Shown piece by piece: positions 1 through 8,826 of a stretch of DNA of 64,000 bases (positions are counted from its first letter, which is position 1; each line of letters opens with the position of its first letter). The notes under the pieces were generated by a model. The model searched no databases and had not been told where the DNA came from. It saw only the letters and a list, made by a program, of their open reading frames with translations. Source of the DNA: DASSUW01 sp963835525 (GTDB lineage: Bacteria > Actinomycetota > Thermoleophilia > Solirubrobacterales > Solirubrobacteraceae); contig CAWIFM010000002.1 in the NCBI GenBank assembly GCA_963835525.1, positions 1 to 64,000 of the forward strand, in the 5' to 3' direction. Position numbers and translations under genes: made by a program.

Positions 1-1075
1 GGCCTCCCACGCCTGGCTACGGGCGAGGGCGGCCTGACAGAACACGCCGGCGGCCATGAAGCCGCCGATCCCCACACACAGCAGCGCGAGATCGGCCCTT
101 CCGGCCGTGAACTCGTCGCCGTAGAGCAACTCCATCGCGAACGGCCCGGCGACCAGCGCGCCGGCCGCCAGCACGCCCGCGAAGCCCGCGAGGATCACCG
201 CCACCTTGACCGTCGCGCGATGCAGGCTCTCCTCGTCGCCGCGGGCGCGGAAGGTCGTCAGGCTCGGCAGCAGCGACGCCTGCACGCCCTGGAGCAGGAA
301 CACGGGCGCGCGGACGAGCAGCGTGGCCGCGAACAGCACGCCGGCCGCCGCGGCGGCGCCCTCGCCGCCGGCGATCAGCACGAGCAGCGGCCCGCCGCTC
401 ACCAGCACCTGCTCGGCGCCGGCGATCACCGCGGCGGGCAGCGCGAAGCGCGCGGCGCCGCGCGACGTCGTCGCGCTTGCCGGGCCGCTCGGCGGCGATC
501 CGCCGCAGCGCCGCGCGGCGGCGCGAGAAGCAGCGGCGCCAGCGCGCCGCCGAAGGCCGCGGCGGCGATCGCCACGGCGGCCACCGTCTGGCGAGGCGAC
601 GACGAGCAGCGGCAGGGCGATGACGAAGCGGATCGCCCCGTCGGCCAGCAGCACGAGGCCGTAGCCGCCGAACCACTGGACGCCGCCGGCCAGGCCGCGA
701 GCGAAGTAGGAGAGCGCATAGCCGGCGAGGCCGGCGACCAGCGCCACGGTCAGGATCGGCTCGCCGCCGAACAGGCCGGTCGGTGATCGGCGCCCACGCC
801 AGCACGCAGCCGGCCACGGCGGCCGTGCGTGACCAGCGCGGTCGAGCCAGGCGGCCGACCGCACGGCCGGGCGGGCGTCCTCGCCGCGCGCGACGTGGTC
901 GGCCACGGCGCGCGAGATCGTCTGCTCGATCGGGCGGAAGAGCAGCACGGCGAGCAGGAACATCGCGCCCCACAGCGCGCCGATCGCGCCGTAGGCGGCG
1001 GGGCCCGAGCGCGCGCGCCGCCAGCACGTTGAACGCGTAGGCGAGCACGCCGGAGGCGAGCGTGCCGATGCTCAT
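1..1075 (-). pseudogene. Polysaccharide flippase (MATE/Wzx-like), multiply frameshifted, runs off the left edge
   Basis: Last gene of the exopolysaccharide operon, expected to be a many-helix membrane protein that flips lipid-linked sugar units. The start MSIGTLASGVLAYAFN is clear at 1075, but the hydrophobic reading then moves between frames at about 1005, 840, 785 and 590. Stretches such as AMFLLAVLLF, TAAVAGCVLAWAP, LTVALVAGLAGYALSY and AVAIAAAAFGGALAPL each lie in a different frame from the one before. No single frame gives a usable protein. The coding signal still looks strong within each piece, so several single-base consensus errors are as likely as true decay. The 3' end is outside the window. 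The family call rests on hydrophobicity and operon position only. Confidence 0.6.
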
Positions 1076-1110
1076 GAGCGCCGCGTCGGACCGGTCGACG
1101 GCATGAAGCA

Positions 1111-1135
1111 GCGGGCGGGGAGAATCCCCGCCCGC
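1111..1135 (-). other. Perfect 10-bp stem-loop between epimerase and flippase
   Basis: GCGGGCGGGG pairs with CCCCGCCCGC across a 5-base loop, 30 bases after the epimerase stop and 35 before the flippase start. No T-run follows on the minus strand, so it may attenuate or stabilise the transcript rather than act as a classical terminator. Confidence 0.55.
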
Positions 1136-1164
1136 CGGTACGACTGCTGAGGCGCTCGCGCGGC

Positions 1165-2160
1165 TCACGCGGCCTCGACAGCCTCCGCGCGCAGCTCCTG
1201 GTGCCAGGCCAGCGTCTTGGCCAGGCCCTCCTCGAGCGACACCTGCGGCTCGAAGCCGAGCAGGCGCCGCGCCTTGGAGAGGTCGGGCACGCGGTGCCGG
1301 ACGTCCTGGTAGTTGCCGCCGATCTCCTCGAAGCCGACGTGCTTGACGCGCAGGGCGCCCTCGATGCCCATCGCCTCCTGGACCTTGCGGGCGAGCTCGA
1401 TGATCTCGATCGGCTCGTCGTTGCCGATGTTGATGACCTCGCCGGAGGTCTCCGGACGCGCCAGGGCGCGGACGACGCCGTCGACCGTGTCGCTCACGTA
1501 GGTGAACGAGCGGGTCTGCAGCCCGTCGCCGTGGATCTCCATGTCCTTGCCGTCGAGCAGGTCCTCGAAGAAGACCGACAGCGGGCCGCCCCACCACGAC
1601 GCGTGGTTGCGGACGCCGTAGGCGTTGAAGAAGCGCAGGATCGTGACCTTCAGGCCCTCCTCCTCGGCCATCCGCAGCGCCAGGTGCTCGTCGAAGTACT
1701 TCGACGCGGCGTAGGACCAGCGGCGGGTCGTCGGCGGGCCGAGGACGATCGGGTCGTCCTCGTGGAAGGGCGGCTCGGCCTGGCCGTAGACGTCGGACGT
1801 CGAGGCGAGGACGACGTGGGCGCCGGTCTCGCGGCCGAGCTCGAGCGCGACGTGCGAGCCGTCGACGTTGACGGCCAGCGTCTTGAGGGCGCCGCCGTAG
1901 CGGGGGATCTTGAGCGCCGCCATGTGGGCGATCGCGTCGCAGCCGCCCATCGCCTCGCGCATGCGCTCGGCGTCACGGCAGTCGAACTCCTCGAACCGGA
2001 AGTTCGGGTGGTCAAGCAGGCCCGCCAGGTTGTGCAGCGTGCCCATCGACATGTCGTCGACGCCGACGACGGTGCAGCCCTCGGCGAGCAGGCGCTCGCA
2101 GAGGTTCGCTCCGATGAAGCCGGCGGCGCCGGTGACCCCGATCGTCGGGGGCAGTTGCAT
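1165..2160 (-). CDS. NAD-dependent nucleotide-sugar epimerase/dehydratase
   Basis: Extended short-chain dehydrogenase of 331 aa that should epimerise or dehydrate a UDP/GDP-sugar for exopolysaccharide synthesis in the cytoplasm. The Rossmann motif GAAGFIG is at residues 11-17 and the catalytic YxxxK (Y150, K154) follows a Ser/Thr-rich stretch (ASTSD) near 119-123. Start chosen at ATG 2160 because AAGGAGG lies eight bases upstream; an ATG 27 bases earlier lacks such a site. It follows the flavoprotein gene by 29 bp in the same operon. Length and motifs fit UDP-glucose 4-epimerase-like enzymes, but the sugar cannot be told from sequence alone. Confidence 0.88.
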   Translation of the reverse strand: MQLPPTIGVTGAAGFIGANLCERLLAEGCTVVGVDDMSMGTLHNLAGLLDHPNFRFEEFDCRDAERMREAMGGCDAIAHMAALKIPRYGGALKTLAVNVDGSHVALELGRETGAHVVLASTSDVYGQAEPPFHEDDPIVLGPPTTRRWSYAASKYFDEHLALRMAEEEGLKVTILRFFNAYGVRNHASWWGGPLSVFFEDLLDGKDMEIHGDGLQTRSFTYVSDTVDGVVRALARPETSGEVINIGNDEPIEIIELARKVQEAMGIEGALRVKHVGFEEIGGNYQDVRHRVPDLSKARRLLGFEPQVSLEEGLAKTLAWHQELRAEAVEAA

Positions 2161-2189
2161 GGTCCGATCCTCCTTGCTGTCTCTCATGG

Positions 2190-3500
2190 TCAAGCCGCTT
2201 CCAAGCGGCGCTGGGGGGCAGGCAGACGGGCCTCCAGCCCGGTCGCGATCCGCTCGGCAACGCCGAGAATCGCCTGCCCGTGCACGATGTCCGGATAGAC
2301 CTGGGCCGACGACGCGACGACGAGGCCGGGCACGGCGAACGGATCCGGCATGGCGGATCCGACCGGGTGCACCGGCTCGGCGACGCGGGCGCGCGCGACC
2401 TGGGCCGCGATCACGTCCTCCTCGCGGAACGCGGGGAACATGGCCTTCAGGTGGCCGAGGTACTCGCGCCGGATGTCCGAGGTGGGCTTGTCCAGCTCGG
2501 GGGAGTCCGGGTTGACGTACTTCGGCAGGTAGACGAGATGGCCCTCGGCTGCCGCGGGGTCCACCACGTGTGTGGTCTCGACGACGCTCGTGAGCGGGAT
2601 TCGCCGGTCGGTGATGTTGAGCGCGTAGTGCGGGCTGACGCTGGCGCGCAGACGGGCGACCAGGCAGACGATGCCCAGGTAGCGCTGGCGGTCGGGCCCG
2701 AGCGCGCTCTCCAGCTCGGGCGCCAGGATGTGCGGCAGGTTGGGGCGGATCTGCGTGGCCACCACGGTGTCGTGGGGCCGGAACCCGGCGTCGAGCACCA
2801 CGCCGATGGCGCGGTGGTCCGAGCACGGGACGAAGCGGACGGGGGTGGAGGTGAGGACCTGGCCGCCGCGCGAGCGGATGCGGTCCGCCAGCCGGTCGAC
2901 CATCGCCTGGTAGCCGCCCTCGATGGCGCCCATGACCTCGCGGCCCTTGCGGTCGCGCGTCCCGGAGGTCCGGTTCATGCGCGACCACAGGTAGGTGGCG
3001 GGCAGGTCGTCGAAGCGCCCGTCGAACTTGGAGTCGAAGAGCGGCCGCCACAGGTTCTCCCACAGGCGGTCGCCGCAGACCCGGCGCGTCCACTCCTCGA
3101 GGCCGATCCGGTCGAGCTGCGAGTGGTCGGAGATCCGCTTGCAGCGCAGCACGAAGCGCACGAGCCGCGCGCGATCGGCCGCCGACAGGCCGGGGAAGGT
3201 GAGCAGCTGCGCCGGGGTCGACATCTCGGCGTGACGGCCCTGGTGGTAGAAGCCCACGCCGAGCTTGCGCCAGCGGATCTTCAGGCCGAGCTCGTCGGCG
3301 AGGGTCAGCACGCGCTGGTCGGTGGTCGTGACCGCGTGGTAGAAGCGGTCGACGCGCACACCGCCGAGCTGCGTGCTGCCGGCCAGGCCGCCGAGCGTCC
3401 CCGCGGCCTCGTAGACCGTGACCTGCACGCCGCGCGCGGCGAGCTTGTCGGCGAGCCCGAGGCCGAGCAGTCCGCCGCCGATGATGCCGACGCCGTTCAC
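2190..3500 (-). CDS. FAD-dependent oxidoreductase (protoporphyrinogen oxidase/amine oxidase-like)
   Basis: Flavoprotein of 436 aa with an N-terminal dinucleotide fold (GGGLLG at residues 8-13, then an acidic VYEAAGTLGG strand end) typical of amine oxidase/HemY-like and UDP-galactopyranose mutase-like enzymes. A protein of this type is often found in polysaccharide clusters, where it probably oxidises or isomerises a sugar or lipid intermediate rather than making haem. Its start overlaps the stop of the downstream-lying gene order by ATGA (3497-3500), so it is translationally coupled to the GT2 gene. Substrate unknown. Confidence 0.75.
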   Translation of the reverse strand: MNGVGIIGGGLLGLGLADKLAARGVQVTVYEAAGTLGGLAGSTQLGGVRVDRFYHAVTTTDQRVLTLADELGLKIRWRKLGVGFYHQGRHAEMSTPAQLLTFPGLSAADRARLVRFVLRCKRISDHSQLDRIGLEEWTRRVCGDRLWENLWRPLFDSKFDGRFDDLPATYLWSRMNRTSGTRDRKGREVMGAIEGGYQAMVDRLADRIRSRGGQVLTSTPVRFVPCSDHRAIGVVLDAGFRPHDTVVATQIRPNLPHILAPELESALGPDRQRYLGIVCLVARLRASVSPHYALNITDRRIPLTSVVETTHVVDPAAAEGHLVYLPKYVNPDSPELDKPTSDIRREYLGHLKAMFPAFREEDVIAAQVARARVAEPVHPVGSAMPDPFAVPGLVVASSAQVYPDIVHGQAILGVAERIATGLEARLPAPQRRLEAA

Positions 3501-4234
3501 GACCGCGCCCTCGCGACGGCCTGGCGGGCCATGACCCGGGCGTAGCCGCCCATGGTCGGCAGCACCTTCATCTTGCTCTCGCCCTCGCGCTTGCCCCAGT
3601 CGAGCGTGACCGGGACCTCGGCGATCGTGATGCCGAGGCGCGAGAGCTTCATGAGGATCTCCGCCTTGCAGGCGAAGCCGCGCTCGCGGATGAACGAGTC
3701 GCCGTAGCGCTCGTAGCCGTCGTGCAGGGCGCTCGCGCGGTAGACGCGGAAGAACGACGACACCGTGCTCGCGTCGAGCCCGCCGCCGCGGCGGATGACC
3801 GAGGAGGCGGCGCGCGACAGGAAGCGCCGGTGGGCCGACACGCCGACCAGCTCGCCGCCCTTGTGGTGCGAGGCGAGCACGACGTCGGCGCCCTCGCGGG
3901 CGGCCGCCAGCATCGCCTCGAGCGCGTCGAGGTCGCTGGTCGTGTCGGACTCGAGCGTGACGATCAGCTCGGCGGGGCCGGCGAAGGTCAGCGCGCGGCG
4001 GAAGCCGCGGTCGAACGCCTTGCCGGGGCCCATGTTGCGCTCGGCCTCGAGCACCTGCACCGGCAGGTCGCCGTCGTGCTCGCGCGCCACCTCGACCGTG
4101 CGATCGGTGGAGCCGTCGTCGACGAGGATCACGTAGCCGCCGTCGCGCCAGAGGTCGGAGCGGCGCTCCAGGTCGGCGAGCAGGCGCGGGACGTTGGCCT
4201 CCTCATTGAAGGCCGGGATCACGAACACGGCCAT
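3497..4234 (-). CDS. Glycosyltransferase family 2 (dolichol-phosphate-sugar synthase type)
   Basis: GT-A glycosyltransferase of 245 aa, with the nucleotide-binding VDDGSTD at residues 38-44 and an ESD metal-binding equivalent at 95-97. It resembles DPM1-like enzymes that transfer a sugar from a nucleotide donor to a polyprenyl phosphate at the inner membrane face. No transmembrane segments are evident. ATG 4234 overlaps the stop of the upstream phosphotransferase gene (TGATG), which supports this start over the longer open frame extending to 5470. Confidence 0.87.
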   Translation of the reverse strand: MAVFVIPAFNEEANVPRLLADLERRSDLWRDGGYVILVDDGSTDRTVEVAREHDGDLPVQVLEAERNMGPGKAFDRGFRRALTFAGPAELIVTLESDTTSDLDALEAMLAAAREGADVVLASHHKGGELVGVSAHRRFLSRAASSVIRRGGGLDASTVSSFFRVYRASALHDGYERYGDSFIRERGFACKAEILMKLSRLGITIAEVPVTLDWGKREGESKMKVLPTMGGYARVMARQAVARARS

Positions 4235-5748
4235 CAGTAGGCCCCCCTGCGGTTCAGGACCGTCGGCAGCGTCTGGACGAGGATCTTGATGTCCCACCAG
4301 AGCGACCAGTTGGTCACGTAGACGTAGTCGAGCTTCACCATCTCCTCGAAGGGGATGTCGTTCCGGCCGAGCACCTGCCAGAGGCCGGTGATGCCGGGCG
4401 TGGTCTCGAGCCGCCGGCTGGCCCAGCCGGTGATCTGCTCGGACTCGTGGATCACGAACGGGCGCGGGCCGACGAGGCTCATCTCGCCGCGCAGCACGTT
4501 CCACAGCTGCGGCAGCTCGTCGATGCTCCACTTGCGCAGGAAGGCGCCGACGCGCGTGATCCGCGGGTCGTCGTGGATCTTGAAGAGCGGCCCGCCGCCC
4601 TCCATCTCGTTGAGCTCGGCCATCTCGAAGCGCTTGGCCTCGGCGTCGACGACCATCGAGCGGAACTTGACGATCCTGAACTCGCGGCCGCCGCGCCCGT
4701 GGCGCGCCTGCTTGAAGAAGACGGGCCCGCGCGAGTCGAGCTTGATGGCGATCGCGGAGGCGATCAGGATCGGCGAGATCGCCAGCAGGCCGAGCCCGGA
4801 GGCGACGATGTCGAAGCTGCGCTTGAGCGCCTTCACCGTGCGCGAGAACGACATCGACGGCAGGCTCACGACCGGCACGCCCTCGATGTCCTCGATCGCG
4901 GCGTTGGACGCGAACAGCTCGTAGAAGTTCGGGACGATCGACAGGTGCACGTCGGGCCGGCGCACCTCGCGCACGAGCTCGAGCGTCTTCTCGTGCGGCG
5001 CCTCGGAGGCGGCGAGCACGATCCAGTCGATGTTGTGGGTGTCGACGAGCTCGGTCAGGTCGGCGGTGGTGCCGAGGACGTCCGCGGCGGGCTCGTCGTC
5101 GACGAAGCCGACCAGCTCCAGCCCGTACTCGGGATGGGAGGCGAGCTTGCGCTCGAGCAGGCGGCCGGTGGCGCCGGCGCCCACGATCAGCGTGCGCCGG
5201 GCCCGCATGACGTTCGGGAACAGCCACGTGCGGACGACGCCGCGCAGCGTGGGCACGATCACGATCGCCAGGCCGAGGAAGATGAACGCCTCGACGGGCG
5301 AGTAGATGAACACGTCGAAGCCCTTCTTCAGGCCCTGGCCGAGCACGAGCAGCGCCATCGAGCCGGCGAGCAGCGCGTTGAAGAGCGTCGACACCTCGTC
5401 GAAGCTCTTGCGTGCGATGGCCCGGGCCTGGCCCTCGTAGAGCCGGTAGACGCCGAAGATCCCGAGCCACGACAGCGTCATGGCCGGCACCAGCAGCGCC
5501 AGCAGAGGAGTCGGGGCGATGACCGCGGGCGGCCCGATCATCTCGGCCAGCACGTAAGTGCCGGCGAGCGAGACCAGGATCGCCACGAGGTCCGCCCCGA
5601 ACAGGAGCCGGATACGACCGCGCGAGAAGCCGCCCCGCCGACGGGCAGGCGCAGGCACCGCGGGCGGCGGGACGACCCGCAGCCCACCCTGGTGCAGCGC
5701 CTCGGTGTCGGCGGTCGCGGCCGTCAGCTCAGGACGCCAGCCGCTCAT
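4234..5748 (-). CDS. Polyprenyl-phosphate sugar-1-phosphate transferase (exopolysaccharide priming enzyme)
   Basis: Integral membrane protein of 504 aa that starts repeat-unit assembly by moving a sugar-1-phosphate onto undecaprenyl phosphate. The N-terminal part carries several hydrophobic helices (for example IRLLFGADLVAILVSLAGTY and a later FIFLGLAIVIV) and a CoA-binding-like Rossmann region (TLIVGAGATGRLL). The C-terminal catalytic domain begins near KRSFDIVASGLGLL and contains the conserved VKFRSM, WSIDELPQLWNVLRGEMSLV and GPRPF signatures of WbaP/WcaJ-type bacterial sugar transferases. The start overlaps the regulator gene by 20 bp. Sugar specificity unknown. Confidence 0.92.
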   Translation of the reverse strand: MSGWRPELTAATADTEALHQGGLRVVPPPAVPAPARRRGGFSRGRIRLLFGADLVAILVSLAGTYVLAEMIGPPAVIAPTPLLALLVPAMTLSWLGIFGVYRLYEGQARAIARKSFDEVSTLFNALLAGSMALLVLGQGLKKGFDVFIYSPVEAFIFLGLAIVIVPTLRGVVRTWLFPNVMRARRTLIVGAGATGRLLERKLASHPEYGLELVGFVDDEPAADVLGTTADLTELVDTHNIDWIVLAASEAPHEKTLELVREVRRPDVHLSIVPNFYELFASNAAIEDIEGVPVVSLPSMSFSRTVKALKRSFDIVASGLGLLAISPILIASAIAIKLDSRGPVFFKQARHGRGGREFRIVKFRSMVVDAEAKRFEMAELNEMEGGGPLFKIHDDPRITRVGAFLRKWSIDELPQLWNVLRGEMSLVGPRPFVIHESEQITGWASRRLETTPGITGLWQVLGRNDIPFEEMVKLDYVYVTNWSLWWDIKILVQTLPTVLNRRGAY

Positions 5749-6358
5749 GCTGGATCACGAGGTCGTGCATGTAGGCGTAGCGGGTCGCCTCGGTGCGGTT
5801 CGCCACGCCGAGCTTGCGGTACGTGTTGGAGAGGTGGAACTTCACCGTCTGCTCGGTCACCCACAGCTCGCGGGCGATGCGCTGGTTGGTGTAGCCCTCC
5901 GCGGCGAGGCCGAGGATCTCCTTCTCGCGGTCGGTGAGCGGGCAGTCCTCGTTGCTGACGGCCGGGCGGCTCGCGCGGAAGCGCTGGACGACGTTGCCCT
6001 GCGCGATCTCGCGCAGCATCGTGCCCATGCTGACCGGGTGCACGCTCTTGGAGAGCACGCCGTCGGCGCCGGCGTCGAAGGCCTCGCTCAGCCACTCCTC
6101 GTCCATCCGCATGGTGAGCAGGAGGCGCTTGGCGTCGGGCGCGTGCTCGAGGGCCTCGCGCAGGCGGGCGATCGCGTTCTCCGGCAGCTGCATGTCGTCC
6201 ACGACGACGACGTCGGGACGCAGCTCGTTCAGCGCGCCGACGGCGGGGCTGCGGCCGTCGATGAACCCGACGACCTGGAAGCCTGCGGTCTGCCGCAGGG
6301 CGAGTCTGATGGCGTGAACCACGAACGAGTGGTCCGCGACGATGACAAGACGCTTCAT
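5729..6358 (-). CDS. LuxR/NarL-family response regulator
   Basis: Response regulator of 209 aa: a receiver domain with a likely phospho-acceptor Asp at residue 54 (VVVVDDM) and a C-terminal LuxR helix-turn-helix beginning LTDREKEILGLAAEGYTNQ. It lies inside the exopolysaccharide operon, overlapping the dehydrogenase stop by ATGA, so it likely controls this or related envelope genes. No partner histidine kinase is seen in the window. The usual acidic pocket near residue 9 is only partly conserved (ADH rather than DD), which may alter phosphorylation. Confidence 0.87.
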   Translation of the reverse strand: MKRLVIVADHSFVVHAIRLALRQTAGFQVVGFIDGRSPAVGALNELRPDVVVVDDMQLPENAIARLREALEHAPDAKRLLLTMRMDEEWLSEAFDAGADGVLSKSVHPVSMGTMLREIAQGNVVQRFRASRPAVSNEDCPLTDREKEILGLAAEGYTNQRIARELWVTEQTVKFHLSNTYRKLGVANRTEATRYAYMHDLVIQHERLAS

Positions 6359-7653
6359 GCTGCCACCTCCGTGGGCTGGAACTGCTCTACGCGGGGCGAC
6401 GGCAGATCCGTTGCCGGGGGTCGCGCCTCCGCACGTTGGCGCCGCGTGACGCCACGGAAGTCCACCGTGGTCAGGGTCGCGGCGATGTTGTCGTGGTCGA
6501 TGCCGGGGTGGGCGGTGACGATGAGCGCCAGGTCGGCGCCCTCGAGGGCCTCGTCCAGCTCGGTGTGCCGGAGGCCGAAGGCCTTCAGCTCGGGAACGTA
6601 GGAGTCGTGGTAGGCGATCTCGGCGCCCAGGGCCTGGAGCCGGTCGATGATCTTCAGCGCGGGCGACTCGCGGATGTCGCCGACCGCCGGCTTGTAGGCG
6701 ACGCCGAGGACGGCGATCTTGGAGCCGCGGACGGCCTTGCCCTGCTCGTTGAGGGCGCGCTCGGTCTGCTCGACGCAGAAGTAGGGCTGCGACTGGTTGA
6801 CCTTGCCGGCGAGCTCGATGAACTCGGTGGCGAAGTCCAGCTCGCGGGCCTTCCAGCTCAGGTAGAAGGGATCCACCGGAAGGCAGTGGCCGCCCATGCC
6901 GGGGCCCGGCTCGAAGCGCATGAAGCCGAACGGCTTGGTGGCCGCGGCGTCGATGACCTCGCGGATGTCGAACTCCATCCGGTCGGCCAGGCGCGCCAGC
7001 TCGTTGACGAGGGCGATGTTGACCGAGCGGAAGATGTTCTCCAGCAGCTTGGCCATCTCGGCGACCTCGGGGCTCGAGACCGGGACGACCTGCTCGCAGA
7101 CGTGGCCGTAGACGGCCTCGGCGCGGTCGCGGCAGGCCGGGGTGAGGCCGCCGATGATCTTCGGCGTGTTGCCGAGGTCGTAGGTCTCGTTGCCCGGATC
7201 GACGCGCTCGGGCGAGAAGGCGAGGTAGAAGTCGCGGCCGGCCCGGAGCCCGGTCTCCTCGAGGATCGGGAGGACGCGCTCGCGCGTCGTGCCCGGGTAC
7301 GTGGTGGACTCGAGGACCACGAGCTGGCCTGGGCGCAGCGCGTCGGCGACGGTCTGGGCGGCGCCGATCAGCGGCCCGAGCTCGGGCTCGCGGTTGGCCG
7401 TGAGCGGCGTGGGGACCGCGATGATGATCGCGTCGCAGAGGCCGAGCCGCTGCGTGCGGGTCGTGGCCTCGATGCGCGAGGCGACTGCCTGGAGGCGCTC
7501 CGACGGGATGTCCTCGATGTAGGACTCACCCGCGCGCAGCTGGTTGACGCGGCTGGCGTTGGTGTCTACGCCCACCACGCGCTGGCCGGCCTCGGCGAAC
7601 GCCACCGCCAGGGGCAGGCCGACATAGCCGAGCCCCACGATGCCGATGGTCAT
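6355..7653 (-). CDS. UDP-sugar 6-dehydrogenase (WbpA/WecC type)
   Basis: NAD-dependent four-electron oxidoreductase of 432 aa that makes a UDP-uronic acid for polysaccharide. The Rossmann motif GLGYVG is at residues 7-12, and the catalytic cysteine is in GMGGHCLPVDPFYLSWKA, a form typical of UDP-N-acetyl-hexosamine dehydrogenases. LGVAYKPAVGDIRESPALKI marks the C-terminal UDP-binding domain. ATGA overlaps on both sides place it in the middle of the operon. Whether the substrate is UDP-GlcNAc, UDP-ManNAc or UDP-Glc cannot be decided here. Confidence 0.92.
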   Translation of the reverse strand: MTIGIVGLGYVGLPLAVAFAEAGQRVVGVDTNASRVNQLRAGESYIEDIPSERLQAVASRIEATTRTQRLGLCDAIIIAVPTPLTANREPELGPLIGAAQTVADALRPGQLVVLESTTYPGTTRERVLPILEETGLRAGRDFYLAFSPERVDPGNETYDLGNTPKIIGGLTPACRDRAEAVYGHVCEQVVPVSSPEVAEMAKLLENIFRSVNIALVNELARLADRMEFDIREVIDAAATKPFGFMRFEPGPGMGGHCLPVDPFYLSWKARELDFATEFIELAGKVNQSQPYFCVEQTERALNEQGKAVRGSKIAVLGVAYKPAVGDIRESPALKIIDRLQALGAEIAYHDSYVPELKAFGLRHTELDEALEGADLALIVTAHPGIDHDNIAATLTTVDFRGVTRRQRAEARPPATDLPSPRVEQFQPTEVAA

Positions 7654-7910
7654 GCAAGCTCCTTCCGTGTCTCGAAGTCGCCGAGCCTCGTCCTAAGCCC
7701 GGCAAGCAGCTCGGCGATCTGCTGCTGCTCGAGGCGCCTCAGCTCAGCGAAGAGCGAGGCAACGTCCGTGTGTCCCTCTTGCGTGGCCTCGAACTCGAAC
7801 ACGCGGTAGCGCGCACGGAGGTCGAGGTTCAGCGACAGCGCCGTCAGCAGGTTCTCGAGTGTCTGGTCGGACTCGCGTCCGTTGCGGAGGTCGCTGATGC
7901 TTATTCCCAC
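7650..7910 (-). CDS. Small helical protein, degenerate half-rubrerythrin-like
   Basis: First gene of the operon, 86 aa, GTG start. I do not recognise a named family. The stretch NLLTALSLNLDLRARY followed by RVFEFEATQEGH and LEQQQIAELLAGL has the spacing of the first helical hairpin of rubrerythrin-type ferritin folds (NLL..E..AR.RY..F......G....A..F.....E..H). The usual metal-ligand positions appear changed: the first Glu is Asn and the His of the ExxH pair is lost. It is therefore unlikely to hold a di-iron site and might be a structural or regulatory protein. Translationally coupled to the UDP-sugar dehydrogenase. Confidence 0.6.
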   Translation of the reverse strand: MGISISDLRNGRESDQTLENLLTALSLNLDLRARYRVFEFEATQEGHTDVASLFAELRRLEQQQIAELLAGLRTRLGDFETRKELA

Positions 7911-8018
7911 GACGGCCAGCTTGGAGCCTGGCCGGGCGTCTAGGAAGGTGAGATGAAGGGGGAGGCCGCAAGCGTCTTCGTGCCCCAGGGGTCGCTCAGC
8001 TCACCCTGGCCGGGAGGC

Positions 8019-8064
8019 TTCGTAACCGGACCTGGACGCATGTCTGACCCCCCGCGGTTACGAA
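8019..8064. promoter_or_regulatory. Inverted repeat TTCGTAACCG / CGGTTACGAA in a divergent promoter region
   Basis: Two perfect 10-base inverted copies (8019-8028 and 8055-8064), centres 36 bp apart, lie in the 230-bp gap between the exopolysaccharide operon and the divergent LuxR response regulator. The spacing is compatible with a dimeric or looped regulator binding both half sites. A second small stem (CCAGGG/CCCTGG, 7985-8009) lies between it and the operon start. Function is inferred. Confidence 0.5.
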
Positions 8065-8140
8065 AATCACCCACGCGCGGCTACAGTTCCCGTACAGTGC
8101 TGCTCCGGCAGGAAGCTGGAGCCCTCGGAGAGGAACCCGG

Positions 8141-8824
8141 ATGAGTGACTTCATGGATGACGTGCCACCCCTGCGGACGATCGTCGCGGATGACGACCCG
8201 CTTGTTCGCCGGTTGATCCGCGACACCCTGCAGCGTGAGAACGTGACGGTGATCGCCGAGGCGGCGACCGGCCGCGAGGCGGTCGAGCTCGCGCTCTTCT
8301 ATCGCCCCGACGTCGTGGTGATGGACTACATGATGCCCGAGATGGACGGCATCGAGGCGACGCGGCGGATCTACGACCAGGACAACTCGATCCGGGTCAT
8401 CCTGCTGACCGGCGCGGGCGACGAGTCGCTCGGGCTGCGCGGCCTGCGGGCCGGCGCCGCGGGCTACCTGTCCAAGGACATGGAGCTCGCTTCGCTCCCG
8501 CGCGCGCTGCGCGGGTCGCTGGACGGCGAGGCGGCGATCTCGCGCCGGCTGGCCATGCACCTGGTCCAGCACTACCGCTCGGCGCCGACCGGCGGAATGG
8601 GCCTGCGGCCCGTGCGCAGCAAGCTGACCGACCGCGAGTGGGAGGTCCTGGACCTTCTCTCGGGCGGCGCGTCGACCGACGACATCGCCCGCCTGCTCGT
8701 GCTCTCGACCGAGACGGTGCGCTCGCACCTGAAGAACCTGTACCGCAAGCTCCAGGTCCGCTCGCGCGAAGAGGCCGTCGAGGCCGCCGCGCGGATGCGC
8801 GAGCTCGGCGGCGTCACCGCTTAG
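8141..8824 (+). CDS. LuxR/NarL-family response regulator
   Basis: Response regulator of 227 aa with a complete receiver: acidic cluster ADDD at 16-19, phospho-acceptor D62 in VVMDYMMPEMDG, switch Thr90 and Lys112 (YLSKDM). A LuxR DNA-binding domain follows from about LTDREWEVLDLLSGGAS. Start ATG 8141 has GAGAGGAA upstream. It is transcribed divergently from the exopolysaccharide operon, making it the obvious candidate to bind the inverted repeat in the shared gap. A cognate kinase is not present nearby. Confidence 0.9.
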   Translation: MSDFMDDVPPLRTIVADDDPLVRRLIRDTLQRENVTVIAEAATGREAVELALFYRPDVVVMDYMMPEMDGIEATRRIYDQDNSIRVILLTGAGDESLGLRGLRAGAAGYLSKDMELASLPRALRGSLDGEAAISRRLAMHLVQHYRSAPTGGMGLRPVRSKLTDREWEVLDLLSGGASTDDIARLLVLSTETVRSHLKNLYRKLQVRSREEAVEAAARMRELGGVTA

Positions 8825-8826
8825 GG

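Noticed and set aside
3497..5470. Single 657-codon frame covering the GT2 and most of the phosphotransferase gene
   Set aside because: Only the last 245 codons carry GT2 motifs; the upstream part is a shifted reading of the phosphotransferase gene.
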